From the NCBI RefSeq assembly GCF_003425685.1, contig NZ_QJKM01000012.1:1-64000 (forward strand): a stretch of 64,000 nucleotides of DNA. Direction: 5' to 3'. The notes below the pieces were generated by a model. It made no database searches and was not told the DNA's origin. It saw only the letters and a list, made by a program, of their open reading frames with translations. Within the stretch, counting starts at the first letter, position 1. Every line of letters begins with the position of its first letter. The position numbers and the translations under genes are program-made. Shown here piece after piece: positions 16,234 through 24,612 of the stretch. The DNA is from Rhizobium terrae (lineage in GTDB: Bacteria; Pseudomonadota; Alphaproteobacteria; Rhizobiales; Rhizobiaceae).

Positions 16234-17424
16234 TTATTGCGCAGCTGCCATCGATTCCGCTTCCGGTTTCATGGCCGGCCATATGCCGGGATTTTGCGTG
16301 AGAGCGGAACGGATTTCCTCGCTATGCTGATTGACGACGGGTGCGGCACGAACGGTCCTGGCGCGCTTGCCGTCGAAGGAATAAGCGGGGCGAACCGTCT
16401 GTTCGGCGCCTTCGATGCGTCCGGAAAGCGGGACGAACATTTCGAGGTGCTGCGCCTGCGGGTCGCTGATGACATCGGGTATCGTGTTGATCGGCGCAAA
16501 CGGCACGTCAAATTCGGAGAAGCGTTCCACCCATTCCGGCCGCGTCCTTGTCGCAAAGATGGCGTTCAGCTCTGCGTTCAGCGCCTCGTAATTGTCGATG
16601 CGTCTCAGGCGCTGCGAGAAGCGTTCGTCCTTGGCCAGCTCATGGCCGTCGATCGCATCGACAAGGGCGTCCCAGAACTTGTCGAGGGAGGAAAGGTGGA
16701 AGGCGAAAAGCTGGCCGTCCTTGCAGCGGACGATGAAGGCCTGAGCGAGGCGGGGACGGTCGACGCCGCTCGGCTCCTCGCCGAGCGCGAAATAACCCAT
16801 GAAGGGTTCAACGGCGAAATGCATCATCGCCTCGACCATCGAAATGTCGATGCGCCGGCCCTTGCCGGTACGGCTGCGTTCGACGAGCGCCGCGGATATG
16901 CCCAGCGAGGCATAGATGCCGGTGATCGCGTCGGCGAGTGCGGGGCCGATGAAGCGTGGCTGTTCCGGGTCGATGGAGACGCTGAGGAAGCCGCTGACAG
17001 CCTGGGCGACGGAATCATAGACCGGCCGCTGCGCATAGGGGCCGTCCGGGCCGAAGCCGCTGATCGAGCAGTAGATCAGCTTCGGATTGATCTTGGACAA
17101 GGTCTCGTAGTCGGCACCGATACGCGCGGCAGCACCAGGCCGGAAATTCTGGATGTAGACATCCGCCTGGGCGATAAGCTGGTAGAAGACCTCCCGGTCC
17201 TTCTCGCTTTTCAGATCAAGGCCGATCGCTCGCTTGTTGCGGTTATAGGCCTGAAAATGGGCGCTGTAAAAACCGGTCTTGAAGCTGCGATAGGGGTCGC
17301 CGTTTCCGGCCGATTCGATCTTGATGACGTCGGCGCCAAGATCGGCGAGCATCATGCCGGCGCAGGGACCGGTAATGAACGTACCCTGTTCGACGACGCG
17401 GATTTGATTCAAAGCAGTCAGCAT
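16234..17424 (-). CDS. Class III (CaiB/BaiF) CoA-transferase
   Basis: A 396-residue family III acyl-CoA transferase. Seen are the N-terminal VVEQGTFITGPCAGMMLADLGADVIKIE, the nucleotide-binding NRNKRAIGLDLKSE, QNFRPGAAARIG, and the catalytic aspartate in PVYDSVAQAVSG (near residue 135). Such enzymes move CoA from a donor thioester to a carboxylate without ATP. The gene lies 10 bp after a citryl-CoA-lyase-like gene, so the pair could activate and then cleave a hydroxy-dicarboxylic or tricarboxylic ring-fission product (inference). Confidence 0.9.
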   Translation of the reverse strand: MLTALNQIRVVEQGTFITGPCAGMMLADLGADVIKIESAGNGDPYRSFKTGFYSAHFQAYNRNKRAIGLDLKSEKDREVFYQLIAQADVYIQNFRPGAAARIGADYETLSKINPKLIYCSISGFGPDGPYAQRPVYDSVAQAVSGFLSVSIDPEQPRFIGPALADAITGIYASLGISAALVERSRTGKGRRIDISMVEAMMHFAVEPFMGYFALGEEPSGVDRPRLAQAFIVRCKDGQLFAFHLSSLDKFWDALVDAIDGHELAKDERFSQRLRRIDNYEALNAELNAIFATRTRPEWVERFSEFDVPFAPINTIPDVISDPQAQHLEMFVPLSGRIEGAEQTVRPAYSFDGKRARTVRAAPVVNQHSEEIRSALTQNPGIWPAMKPEAESMAAAQ

Positions 17425-17433
17425 TTCCGGATC

Positions 17434-18246
17434 CTAGTTCTCGTTCGCGACGAAGCCTTCGGGGACGGGGCCGTCGTATTCGATGGCGGCAGCCGCCGCA
17501 TGCGACATGATGAAGCCGATCGGGCGTGTCTGTTCTTCCAGCAGATGGCCGATCAGGCCCGCGGTGCGGGCCAGAAGCGGCACGCCCTTCAGGCCCAGCA
17601 GCGGATAGCCCGCATCGAGCAATACGCAGGGAATGGCGCTCGAGACATTCATGACGAGCAGCTTGCCGATGATGTCAGGGATCAGCTTCTCGACCGTCTT
17701 GGCGATCTCGCAGTGAATGCCTGCAAGGCCGACTTCACGGGCGATGGCAAGCAGCCGTTCGGCGCGTGGATCGCGCCCCTTGTGCAGCGGGTGGCCATAA
17801 CCCGGCACGACTTTCTTCTGTTCCTTATAACGGCGCAGCAGCTTTTCGGCCGCAGCTTCGGTCGAACTGCCGCTCGCCTCCTTTTCTTCGCGGATATCGC
17901 GGAAGAAGGCGCCCGAAGTCTCCGATGCGCCGAGGATGACGGAGCCGCAGCCTAGCAGGCCAGCGGCAACAGCGCCTTGTACCGCTTCGGGAGAGGCAGC
18001 AAGCGTCATGCGAGCAGCCTGCACGCTCGGCACCAGGCCGTGTTCGGCGATCGCCACCAGTGTCGCGTCGAGCATGCGGCGCTGGTTCTCGTTCGGCAGC
18101 GAGCCTGCGACCAGCAGCCAGGTATATTCGGTGAAGGAGATCGAACCGACCAGGTTTTCGACAAGATCATGGCCGCGAACGATGATCGTCTCGGGATTGG
18201 AGGTGCAGATCGCCTGATAGGGTGCAGACTGCTTGCCGATTTTCAT
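17434..18246 (-). CDS. Citryl-CoA-lyase/citrate-synthase-like protein
   Basis: A 270-residue protein of the citrate-synthase superfamily, shorter than true citrate synthase (about 430) and like stand-alone citryl-CoA lyases. It has the first catalytic-type histidine in AIAEHGLVPSVQAAR, the central VPGYGHPLHKGRDPRA block and a C-terminal LLARTAGLIGHLLEEQ. Known members cleave citryl-CoA or related 3-hydroxy-3-carboxyacyl-CoA esters to an acyl-CoA and an oxo acid. The start at 18246 follows a stretch with AAGGAAATC; the longer frame overlaps the upstream gene. Substrate is inferred only from neighbours. Confidence 0.85.
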   Translation of the reverse strand: MKIGKQSAPYQAICTSNPETIIVRGHDLVENLVGSISFTEYTWLLVAGSLPNENQRRMLDATLVAIAEHGLVPSVQAARMTLAASPEAVQGAVAAGLLGCGSVILGASETSGAFFRDIREEKEASGSSTEAAAEKLLRRYKEQKKVVPGYGHPLHKGRDPRAERLLAIAREVGLAGIHCEIAKTVEKLIPDIIGKLLVMNVSSAIPCVLLDAGYPLLGLKGVPLLARTAGLIGHLLEEQTRPIGFIMSHAAAAAIEYDGPVPEGFVANEN

Positions 18247-18268
18247 GCTGATTTCCTTGATCTGAAAG

Positions 18269-18844
18269 CTAGGCCGCAGCACTCGCCCTGTCGGCGAAGC
18301 GGGTGGCCCATCGGCCAAACTGGTCCATGAAACCCTGCAGGAAGAGGCGGGTCTCGTCGTTGGTGACCTCACCTTCCGGCGTGACCAGTCCGGGATAAAG
18401 ATGGATGAAGGCTTCCGGCTGGCCCATAACAGCGACATCTAGGCAACCGAGGATGGCGCGCAAGTGCTGCTGCGCCGCAGCCGTCCCGATGCGTCCGTAG
18501 GAAGCGCCGGTGATCGCCGCCGGCTTGCCGGCCCAGACACTAGAGTCTCGTGGCCGTGAGCCCCAGTCGATCGCGTTCTTCAGCATGGCTGAGATGGAGC
18601 GATTATGCTCCGGCGTCACGAAGAGCAGCGCGTCGGCACGGGAAATTTCGGCCTTCAGGCGTTCGACCTGCGGCGGCGCGCCGGCATCCAACACTTCCTG
18701 ATCGAAGATCGGCAGGTCGCGGATGGTCACCCACTCGAATTCCATCTTCAGCGTATCGAGTCTCGTCAAGGCAAGCGCCAACAGCCTGTTCAGCGACGCC
18801 TGGCGTGCGCTGCCGACAATGACGGCGACCCTCAATCGCGCCAT
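18269..18844 (-). CDS. NADPH-dependent FMN reductase
   Basis: A 191-residue flavodoxin-fold reductase: phosphate-binding loop VGSARQASLNRLLA at the N-terminus, the TPEHNRSISAMLKNAIDWGSRP block, and GASYGRIGTAAAQQHLR. It reduces FMN with NADPH, and in catabolic operons it usually feeds reduced flavin to a monooxygenase or removes quinones; no monooxygenase is encoded nearby. GGAGG lies before the ATG. It is the first gene of the operon, directly after a palindromic operator-like site. Confidence 0.88.
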   Translation of the reverse strand: MARLRVAVIVGSARQASLNRLLALALTRLDTLKMEFEWVTIRDLPIFDQEVLDAGAPPQVERLKAEISRADALLFVTPEHNRSISAMLKNAIDWGSRPRDSSVWAGKPAAITGASYGRIGTAAAQQHLRAILGCLDVAVMGQPEAFIHLYPGLVTPEGEVTNDETRLFLQGFMDQFGRWATRFADRASAAA

Positions 18845-18870
18845 AGTAACCTCCCAAATCGCTTCAAATT

Positions 18871-18885
18871 ATTCGCTCAGCGAAT
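18871..18885. promoter_or_regulatory. Candidate IclR operator upstream of the catabolic operon
   Basis: ATTCG-CTCAG-CGAAT, an inverted repeat with a 5-nt centre, 27 bp before the FMN reductase start. The same ATTCG-N5-CGAAT pattern occurs upstream of the divergent transporter on the other side of the regulator gene. Confidence 0.55.
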
Positions 18886-18973
18886 TTATATTCGTATAAT
18901 GAATTCGCAAAATCGGAAGAGTGTCAACCCCCGCCAAGAGAGGCCCTGAAAAATTCCGGGGGATCGAAGCAGG

Positions 18974-19789
18974 TCAGCGGGTCGGAGCAGCCGTCGGCGT
19001 CAGCGAATGCAGCAGCGCCGGAAAACGGGTGAAAAGCTGCGAAAGACGGTTCGCTGCAAGCCGCATTTCCGGAAGGCGCTGCTTGATCAACTCCTCTGGC
19101 GTCAGCCGCGGCGTATAGCCGGAACTGTTGATCGAACAGACGGTGCGGCCGCTATTGTCCTTCACCGGCACTGCAATTGCGGTAATTCCGTAATCGAGCT
19201 GATCGACGGTGATCGAATAACCCTTGGCGCGGGTCTCGACCAGGATGTCGCGCAACTCTTCTTCCTCGGTCACGGTGTAGTCGGTGAGCTTCACCGGATT
19301 ATAAGCCCGGAAATATCGGGCGATCTCCTCTTCCGGCAAGGCGGCGAGCAGAACGCGACCCATGGATGTCGCATAGGCCGGATAGGTGACGCCGAGCGTC
19401 GCGTTACGCCGAACGCCGCGGCTTTCGGAAAGATGGGCGATGTAGAGCACGTTCGTCCCGTCCAGCACCGCCATGTTGGCCGCATCGCCGAACTGCGAGG
19501 TGATGCGCTGCAACTCGGGATTCACCGCTTCCTCGACGTTGAAGGCGTTGAGATAGGCAGAACCGAGGGTGAGGATACGCGGCGCCAGCAGGAAATGCTT
19601 GTTGTGCCGTCGGATGAAGCCCAGTGCTTCCAGGGTGAGCACGTTGCGCCGGACAGTGGCAATCGACATGCCGACTTTTCGGGAAAGCTCGGCAAGCGTC
19701 ATTTCAGGATCCTGGGCGTCGAAAGCTTCCAGAACGGACAAACCCCTCGCCAGTGCCTCGACGAACTCGGGCGAATTGCTGTCGATCAT
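18974..19789 (-). CDS. IclR-family transcriptional regulator
   Basis: A 271-residue regulator of the PcaR/PobR type. The N-terminal winged helix is visible in SPEFVEALARGLSVLEAF, MTLAELSRKVGMSIATVRRNVLTLEALGFI; the effector domain carries HLSESRGVRRNATLGVTYPAYATSMGRVLLA and SITVDQLDYGITAIAVPV. IclR members near aromatic catabolic genes respond to ring compounds or their degradation products. It lies between the catabolic operon (same strand) and the transporter operon (divergent), and matching palindromes are found on both sides. AGGAGAATTCTG precedes the chosen ATG; a longer frame has no such site. Confidence 0.9.
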   Translation of the reverse strand: MIDSNSPEFVEALARGLSVLEAFDAQDPEMTLAELSRKVGMSIATVRRNVLTLEALGFIRRHNKHFLLAPRILTLGSAYLNAFNVEEAVNPELQRITSQFGDAANMAVLDGTNVLYIAHLSESRGVRRNATLGVTYPAYATSMGRVLLAALPEEEIARYFRAYNPVKLTDYTVTEEEELRDILVETRAKGYSITVDQLDYGITAIAVPVKDNSGRTVCSINSSGYTPRLTPEELIKQRLPEMRLAANRLSQLFTRFPALLHSLTPTAAPTR

Positions 19790-19829
19790 CAGAATTCTCC
19801 TGCGCTTCTTTTTTCGTTCGCACACGGGA

Positions 19830-19858
19830 TTGACAAGCGCAAGGCCTGCTGCATATCG
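19830..19858 (+). promoter_or_regulatory. Predicted promoter of the Liv transporter operon
   Basis: A perfect TTGACA at 19830-19835 is followed after about 17 nt by a weak -10 (ATATCG near 19853-19858). The weak -10 and the adjacent operator fit an IclR-controlled promoter. Confidence 0.45.
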
Positions 19859-19872
19859 TTATGCGAATATTT

Positions 19873-19887
19873 ATTCGTCTAGCGAAT
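19873..19887. promoter_or_regulatory. Candidate IclR operator upstream of the Liv transporter
   Basis: ATTCG-TCTAG-CGAAT, with an overlapping further repeat GCGAAT-ATTT-ATTCG on its left (from 19863). It lies just downstream of the predicted promoter and matches the site before the FMN reductase gene. Confidence 0.6.
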
Positions 19888-19908
19888 TTTTCTTGGGAGG
19901 GAAAAGTT

Positions 19909-21177
19909 ATGAAAACAAGGCGTGAGTTTCACAAGCTCGCGGTCGCCACGGCCGCGGGACTTGTTGCTCCTGCAGTCTTGGGGAGCAGGGCTTTTGCACA
20001 AGACAAGCCGATCCGCGTCGGTGCGAGCGTTTCGCTGACGGGCCCGCTCGCCAGCACAAAGAATGGCCTGATAGGCTACGAGCTGTGGCGCGACGACGTC
20101 AACGCGGCCGGAGGCCTCCTCGGGCGCAAGGTCGAGCTGGTTATCTACGACGACCAGAGCAGCGCGGCCAACGTGCCTGCGATCTATTCCAAGCTCGTTG
20201 ATGTCGATGCCTGCGACGTGCTCTTCTCGCCCTACGGCGCCAACCTGTCGGCACCGGTCATGCCCTTCATCAAGCAGCGCAACCTCTTCATGATCGGCAT
20301 GTTCGGTCTGGCCGGCAACGATGTAGCCAAGCATGACAAGTTCTTCCACAGCGGCCCTTGGGGACCGAATTCCGGTCGTGACTGGGCACGTGGCTTCTTC
20401 GACCTTGCCAAGGCGCAAGGGGTCAAGAAGATCGCCATCATCAATGCCGATCTGGAGTTTTCGAAGAACGCCGCCAAGGGTGGCGCGGAAGTCGCCAAGG
20501 AATACGGCATGGAGATCGTCTTCAACCAGAGCTATCCGCCGAACACGACCGATTTTTCGGCGATCATCCGCAATATCAATGCCGGCGATCCGGAAGCGAT
20601 CTTCATCGCCTCCTATCCAGCCGACAGCACGGCGATCATCCGCGGCGTCAAGGAGATCGGCATTTCCGACAAGGTGAAGCTCTTCGGCGGCGCTATGATC
20701 GGCCCGCAATATGGCGCTCTGCTCAGCTCGCTTGGGCCGGAACTGAACGGCCTCGTCAACTCGCATACCTTCGTTCCCGAGCCGACCATGCAGACCCCGG
20801 CGATCAAAGGTTTCTTCGACCGCTATACGCCGATCGCCGTCAAGCAGGGGGTCGATCCGCTCGGCTACTACATCCCGCCCTTCTATTATGTCGCCGGCCA
20901 GCTCGCGGCAGCCGCGATCATCGGCTCGAAATCAGTCGATCCAGCCAAGATGGCGGCGTTCTTGCATGCCAATACGGTCGATACGATCGCCGGCAAGATC
21001 GCTTTCAACGAGATCGGCGACTGGAAGGATCGACGTGTGCTGATGGTGCAGCTGCGCGGCATCAAGGGTAACGATCTCGAACAGTTCCGCAACCCGGGCC
21101 ATCAGGTCATCCTCGACCCGCCGTCGCTGAAGACTGGAGAGCTTGCCGCTCCCTACAACAAGGCGCGCACGAGCTGA
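19909..21177 (+). CDS. Periplasmic substrate-binding protein, Liv-type ABC transporter
   Basis: A 422-residue type I periplasmic binding protein. The N-terminus has a twin-arginine export signal (TRREFHK, hydrophobic stretch, cleavage near RAFA-Q), then the family opening IRVGASVSLTGPLASTKNGLIGYELWRDDVNAAGG and VELVIYDDQS. These proteins bind amino acids, amides or aromatic acids. GGGAGGG precedes the ATG at 19909. It is the first gene of a five-gene transporter operon divergent from an IclR regulator and ring-cleavage operon, so an aromatic acid or amide ligand is likely (inference). Confidence 0.9.
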   Translation: MKTRREFHKLAVATAAGLVAPAVLGSRAFAQDKPIRVGASVSLTGPLASTKNGLIGYELWRDDVNAAGGLLGRKVELVIYDDQSSAANVPAIYSKLVDVDACDVLFSPYGANLSAPVMPFIKQRNLFMIGMFGLAGNDVAKHDKFFHSGPWGPNSGRDWARGFFDLAKAQGVKKIAIINADLEFSKNAAKGGAEVAKEYGMEIVFNQSYPPNTTDFSAIIRNINAGDPEAIFIASYPADSTAIIRGVKEIGISDKVKLFGGAMIGPQYGALLSSLGPELNGLVNSHTFVPEPTMQTPAIKGFFDRYTPIAVKQGVDPLGYYIPPFYYVAGQLAAAAIIGSKSVDPAKMAAFLHANTVDTIAGKIAFNEIGDWKDRRVLMVQLRGIKGNDLEQFRNPGHQVILDPPSLKTGELAAPYNKARTS

Positions 21178-21196
21178 TCCTATTAACAGATCCAGA

Positions 21197-21217
21197 GAGC
21201 CGGCGAGCTGCCGGCTC
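21197..21217 (+). other. Hairpin between binding-protein gene and livH
   Basis: GAGCCGGC-GAGCT-GCCGGCTC, an 8-bp perfect stem without a T-run, 19 bp after the binding-protein stop. Such hairpins can protect the upstream message and raise binding-protein levels above permease levels. Confidence 0.55.
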
Positions 21218-21230
21218 AAGGACCCAATAA

Positions 21231-22109
21231 ATGTTATCGATCGATATTCTGCTGAACGCCGTCGTGACGGGCATTCTGTTGGGCAGCGTTTATGCATCGC
21301 TCGCCCTCGGGCTCGGGATTACTTTTGGCATTCTCCACATCCCCAACATCGCGCATCCGACCCTGGTGATCGCCGGCGCCTTCTTTGTCTACACGTTTGG
21401 CCAATGGGGGTTCGATCCGATCTTCGCAGCGCTGATCGGCCTCGCGCCCTTCTATATCCTCGGCGTTGCGCTCTACATCTTCTATTCCCGCGTTTTCGAA
21501 CGGCGGGGCGGCGCTAACGTGCTGCAGAGCCTGACCCTGTTCTTCGGCCTGTCGCTGGTCATTGAAATCCTGTTGGCGCTGAGCTTTGGCTCGGAACTGA
21601 AGTCGGTCAGCGTCTCCTATATCGGCTCCAGCCTGAAACTCGGCCTGCTCACCATTCCCTACCGGCTGCTGATCCCGGCACTGCTCGGCCCGGTCATGAT
21701 CGCCGCCGTCTGGCTGTATCTGAGCCGCACCAATTCCGGCACCGCGATCCGCGCTGTCGCGCATGAGGAACGGGCGCTGTCGATCGCCGGCCTCAACCCG
21801 GCTTCGGTCAAGCAGCACGCCTTCGGTATCGCCACCGCGACCGCCGTAGTCGCCGGCGCCGCGCTGATCATGATCGGCCCGGTCGAACCCTTTGCCGGGC
21901 GCTTTCAGATCGGCCGCGTCTTCGCGATCGTCGTGCTCGCCGGCATGGGCTCCATTCCCGGAAGCCTCGCGATCGCCATCATTATCGGCGTCGCCGAGGC
22001 TCTTGTCGCCAGCTACCTCAATCCGTCCTGGGCGCCGGGCGTGGCCTTTGCCATCCTGCTCCTGGGTCTCGCATTTCGCCCGCAGGGCCTGTTCGGAGCG
22101 GCGAGATGA
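21231..22109 (+). CDS. livH: LivH-type permease
   Basis: A 292-residue inner-membrane permease of the branched-chain-amino-acid type, with about eight hydrophobic helices. Family signatures are the N-terminal LLNAVVTGILLGSVYASLALGLGITFGIL, the EAA-like loop with RAVAHEERALSIAGLNPASVKQHAFGIATA and the C-terminal GMGSIPGSLAIAIIIGVAEALVASY. It follows the binding protein by about 50 bp with AAGGA before the start. Its stop overlaps the livM start by 4 bp. Confidence 0.92.
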   Translation: MLSIDILLNAVVTGILLGSVYASLALGLGITFGILHIPNIAHPTLVIAGAFFVYTFGQWGFDPIFAALIGLAPFYILGVALYIFYSRVFERRGGANVLQSLTLFFGLSLVIEILLALSFGSELKSVSVSYIGSSLKLGLLTIPYRLLIPALLGPVMIAAVWLYLSRTNSGTAIRAVAHEERALSIAGLNPASVKQHAFGIATATAVVAGAALIMIGPVEPFAGRFQIGRVFAIVVLAGMGSIPGSLAIAIIIGVAEALVASYLNPSWAPGVAFAILLLGLAFRPQGLFGAAR

Positions 22110-23056
22110 GAAAGAATTCCATCCTGTTCCTTGCCGGCATCGTCATCATCCTGGCGCTCGGCTTTCTCCTACCTTGGACGATTCGCAACCCGTTCTATTT
22201 CTTCGTCGGTTACGTGGTCCTGCAATATGTGACGATCGCCACCGGCTGGAACATCCTTGGCGGCTATGCGGGCTATATCAATTTCGGCGCGGCCGGCTTC
22301 TTCGGTGCGGGCGTTTATCTGGCCGCCTTCCTGTACACGACCCTCGGTCTGCCGCTGCCGCTTTGCATCCTCTCCGCGGCTGTCCTCGGTGCCATCCTAG
22401 GCGTGCTGATGGGATACCTGACGCTACGCATCCAGGGCGTCTATTTCGCTATCGCCACGCTCGGCCTCGTCATCGTGCTGGAGACGATCGTCCACAACAT
22501 CTCGGCGCTCGGCGGGGCGAGCGGCATGGCGGTTTACGGTCCCCGCCCACCGGGCTGGAGTCCTGGTCCGTCGCAATACAATTTTACCGTCATGCTGATG
22601 ATCGCCGTTGCCAGCGTTGCGCTCGCCCGTTTCGTCGAAATCTCATGGATCGGCCGCGGCCTGCGCGCCGTGAGGGCCAGCGAAGACGCGGCAGAATGCT
22701 CCGGCGTGCCGACACTGCGCCTTAAACTGCTCGCCTGCGCATTGAGCGGCGCGGTGCTGGCGGCTGCCGGCTCGCCCTATCCCTTCTATACATCCTATGT
22801 GGAGCCGGTCACCGCCTTCAGTCTGATCATCGGCTTGAACGCCATCGCCATGCCGCTGATCGGCGGCACGAAAAGCTGGGCGGGCCCGGTGCTCGGCGCA
22901 CTGCTGCTCGCCTCCGTGCAGCAGATTGCCACCGTCACCATCTCGTCGGAGCTCAACATCCTCTTCGTCGGCCTGGTGCTGATCGCCTTCGTGGCCTTCG
23001 CGCCGGGCGGGCTTGCCGATCTTTTCAGCCGCAAGCAGGGGAGGGCGAAGCCGTGA
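22106..23056 (+). CDS. livM: LivM-type permease
   Basis: A 316-residue partner permease with about nine hydrophobic helices. Recognisable blocks are GWNILGGYAGYINFGAAGFFGAGVY, the LTLRIQGVYFAIATLGLV segment and the cytoplasmic loop GRGLRAVRASEDAAECSGVPTLRLKLLAC, which contacts the ATPase. It overlaps livH and livG by 4 bp each, showing strict translational coupling. Confidence 0.92.
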   Translation: MRKNSILFLAGIVIILALGFLLPWTIRNPFYFFVGYVVLQYVTIATGWNILGGYAGYINFGAAGFFGAGVYLAAFLYTTLGLPLPLCILSAAVLGAILGVLMGYLTLRIQGVYFAIATLGLVIVLETIVHNISALGGASGMAVYGPRPPGWSPGPSQYNFTVMLMIAVASVALARFVEISWIGRGLRAVRASEDAAECSGVPTLRLKLLACALSGAVLAAAGSPYPFYTSYVEPVTAFSLIIGLNAIAMPLIGGTKSWAGPVLGALLLASVQQIATVTISSELNILFVGLVLIAFVAFAPGGLADLFSRKQGRAKP

Positions 23057-23766
23057 ACGATATCGTTCTTTCAATGAAGGCCGTGGAAAAGGCCTTCGGT
23101 GCATTCCGTGCGCTCGGCCCGGTCGATCTCGATCTTCGTCCCGGCGAACGGCTCGGCATCATCGGCCCAAATGGTTCCGGCAAGACGACATTGATCAACT
23201 GCATCACCGGCGTCTACCGCCCCGACAAGGGTTCGGTGCATTTCGAGGGCCGCGATATTTCTCATATCGAAGCTCACAAGCGAGCAAGACTGGGCATTTC
23301 CCGCAGCTTTCAGATTCCGCGTCCCTTCGCCGGCATGACGGTGCTGGAAAACCTGTTGGTGCCGCTCGACTACTGCCATGTGGACGGCAGCAAGGAGGAG
23401 CGGGCGCGCGCAGTGCTGACGAGTGTGGGGCTCGCGGGCCGCATCTCCCATCCGTCCGAAAGCCTGTCGCAACTAGAATTGCGCAAGCTGGAACTAGCCC
23501 GCGCACTGGTCGGCAATCCGAAAGTGCTGATCGCCGACGAGGCGATGGCAGGTCTCTCGGGAGAGGAGATCGACGAGGTCCTGTCGATCCTCTTCGCGCT
23601 CAACCGCTCCGGCGTGGCGGTGATCATGATCGAACACATCATGCATGCGGTGATGCGCTTTTCGGAGCGGATCGTCTGCTTCGAGACCGGTCGGCTGATC
23701 GCCTCCGGCACATCCGCCGAGATCGCCGAAAATCCGCTCGTTCAGAAGGTGTATTTCGGTGAATAG
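23053..23766 (+). CDS. livG: LivG-type ABC ATPase
   Basis: A 237-residue ATPase: Walker A GPNGSGKTTLI, Q-loop SRSFQIPRPFAGMTVLENL, signature region LSQLELRKLELARAL (LSGGQ degenerate, as is common in LivG), Walker B VLIADEAMAGLSGEE and the switch histidine in MIEHIMHAVM. It pairs with LivF to power uptake. Translation starts at GTG overlapping the livM stop (GTGA). The Walker B aspartate is followed by EAM instead of EP, an uncommon but tolerated change. Confidence 0.92.
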   Translation: MNDIVLSMKAVEKAFGAFRALGPVDLDLRPGERLGIIGPNGSGKTTLINCITGVYRPDKGSVHFEGRDISHIEAHKRARLGISRSFQIPRPFAGMTVLENLLVPLDYCHVDGSKEERARAVLTSVGLAGRISHPSESLSQLELRKLELARALVGNPKVLIADEAMAGLSGEEIDEVLSILFALNRSGVAVIMIEHIMHAVMRFSERIVCFETGRLIASGTSAEIAENPLVQKVYFGE

Positions 23767-24493
23767 GCTGGTCGTCGACAATCTGTCTGCCGGATACGGC
23801 GCCGTTTCCGTGCTCCGCAACGTCTCGCTGGAGCTGAACGAAAGCGAGATGGTGACGCTGCTCGGCATGAACGGCAACGGCAAAAGTACCCTGCTCAACT
23901 GCGTGCTCGGCTTCGTGCGGGCAAGTGCCGGCCGCATTCTGCTCGAATGGGATGGCAAAACCACCGATCTCACCAAGCTGCAGCCGCACGAGATCGTCCG
24001 GCTCGGCCTGTCGATCGTGCCGGAAGGGCGGCGTCTCGTGCCGAACATCTCGGTCGAGGACAATCTGAAACTCGCGGGCAGCAATCCGCTCGTCGTCGGA
24101 CGGATGAAGGAAAATCTCGCCTATTGTTTCGAAACCTTCCCGCTGCTTCTCGAGCGCCGCAAACAGATCGCCTCGACCATGAGCGGCGGCCAGCAGCAAC
24201 TTTTGGCAATCGCCCGTTCGCTGATGACCTCGCCAAACATCATCATCATCGATGAACCGTCGGTAGGACTCGCGCCGATCGTGGTGCGGGACGTGCTGAA
24301 TGCCATCACGCATCTGCGCGAGAAGAGCAACATGACGATCCTTATGGCGGAGCAGAGTTTCTTCCAGGCGGTCGACGTCTCCTCACGCGCCTATGTTCTG
24401 GCGCATGGCAGCATTTATCGGGAGTTCAAGCGCTCGGACGGCGAAATCGCCCATGAAGAGATTCGTCGCGCGATGCTGGGTACGACACATTGA
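23759..24493 (+). CDS. livF: LivF-type ABC ATPase
   Basis: A 244-residue ATPase with Walker A GMNGNGKSTLLN, the LivF hallmark VPEGRRLVPNISVEDNLKL, signature MSGGQQQLLAIARSLM, Walker B IIIIDEPSVGLAPIV and a glutamine in the switch position (MAEQSFFQA). It starts at GTG within the livG end (8-bp overlap). It is the last intact gene of the operon; a truncated dehydrogenase follows 10 bp later. Confidence 0.92.
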   Translation: MNRLVVDNLSAGYGAVSVLRNVSLELNESEMVTLLGMNGNGKSTLLNCVLGFVRASAGRILLEWDGKTTDLTKLQPHEIVRLGLSIVPEGRRLVPNISVEDNLKLAGSNPLVVGRMKENLAYCFETFPLLLERRKQIASTMSGGQQQLLAIARSLMTSPNIIIIDEPSVGLAPIVVRDVLNAITHLREKSNMTILMAEQSFFQAVDVSSRAYVLAHGSIYREFKRSDGEIAHEEIRRAMLGTTH

Positions 24494-24503
24494 GGAAGTT
24501 TCC

Positions 24504-24612
24504 ATGGAGTTCGGACTGAAGGGTGGGGTGGCGCTCGTCATCGGCGCCAGCAAGGGTATCGGCAAAGCAACGGCGGTTTCGTTCGCCGAGGAAGGCACGA
24601 AATGTTCCGCCA
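24504..24612 (+). pseudogene. Truncated short-chain dehydrogenase (N-terminal fragment)
   Basis: After a good ribosome binding site (GAGGAAG) an ATG begins a Rossmann-fold start: GLKGGVALVIGASKGIGKATAVSFAEEG, with the glycine motif GASKGIGK of short-chain dehydrogenases. Homology stops at about residue 35, where the sequence runs into the 3' end of the oppositely oriented siderophore permease gene. About 210 residues are missing. It marks a recombination junction that cut off the last gene of the Liv operon. Confidence 0.8.

Noticed and set aside
15385-17955. 856-codon frame on the plus strand opposite the LigB, CoA-transferase and lyase genes
   Set aside because: Shadow of real genes in GC-rich DNA; the minus-strand proteins have clear family motifs and ribosome binding sites, this one has none.
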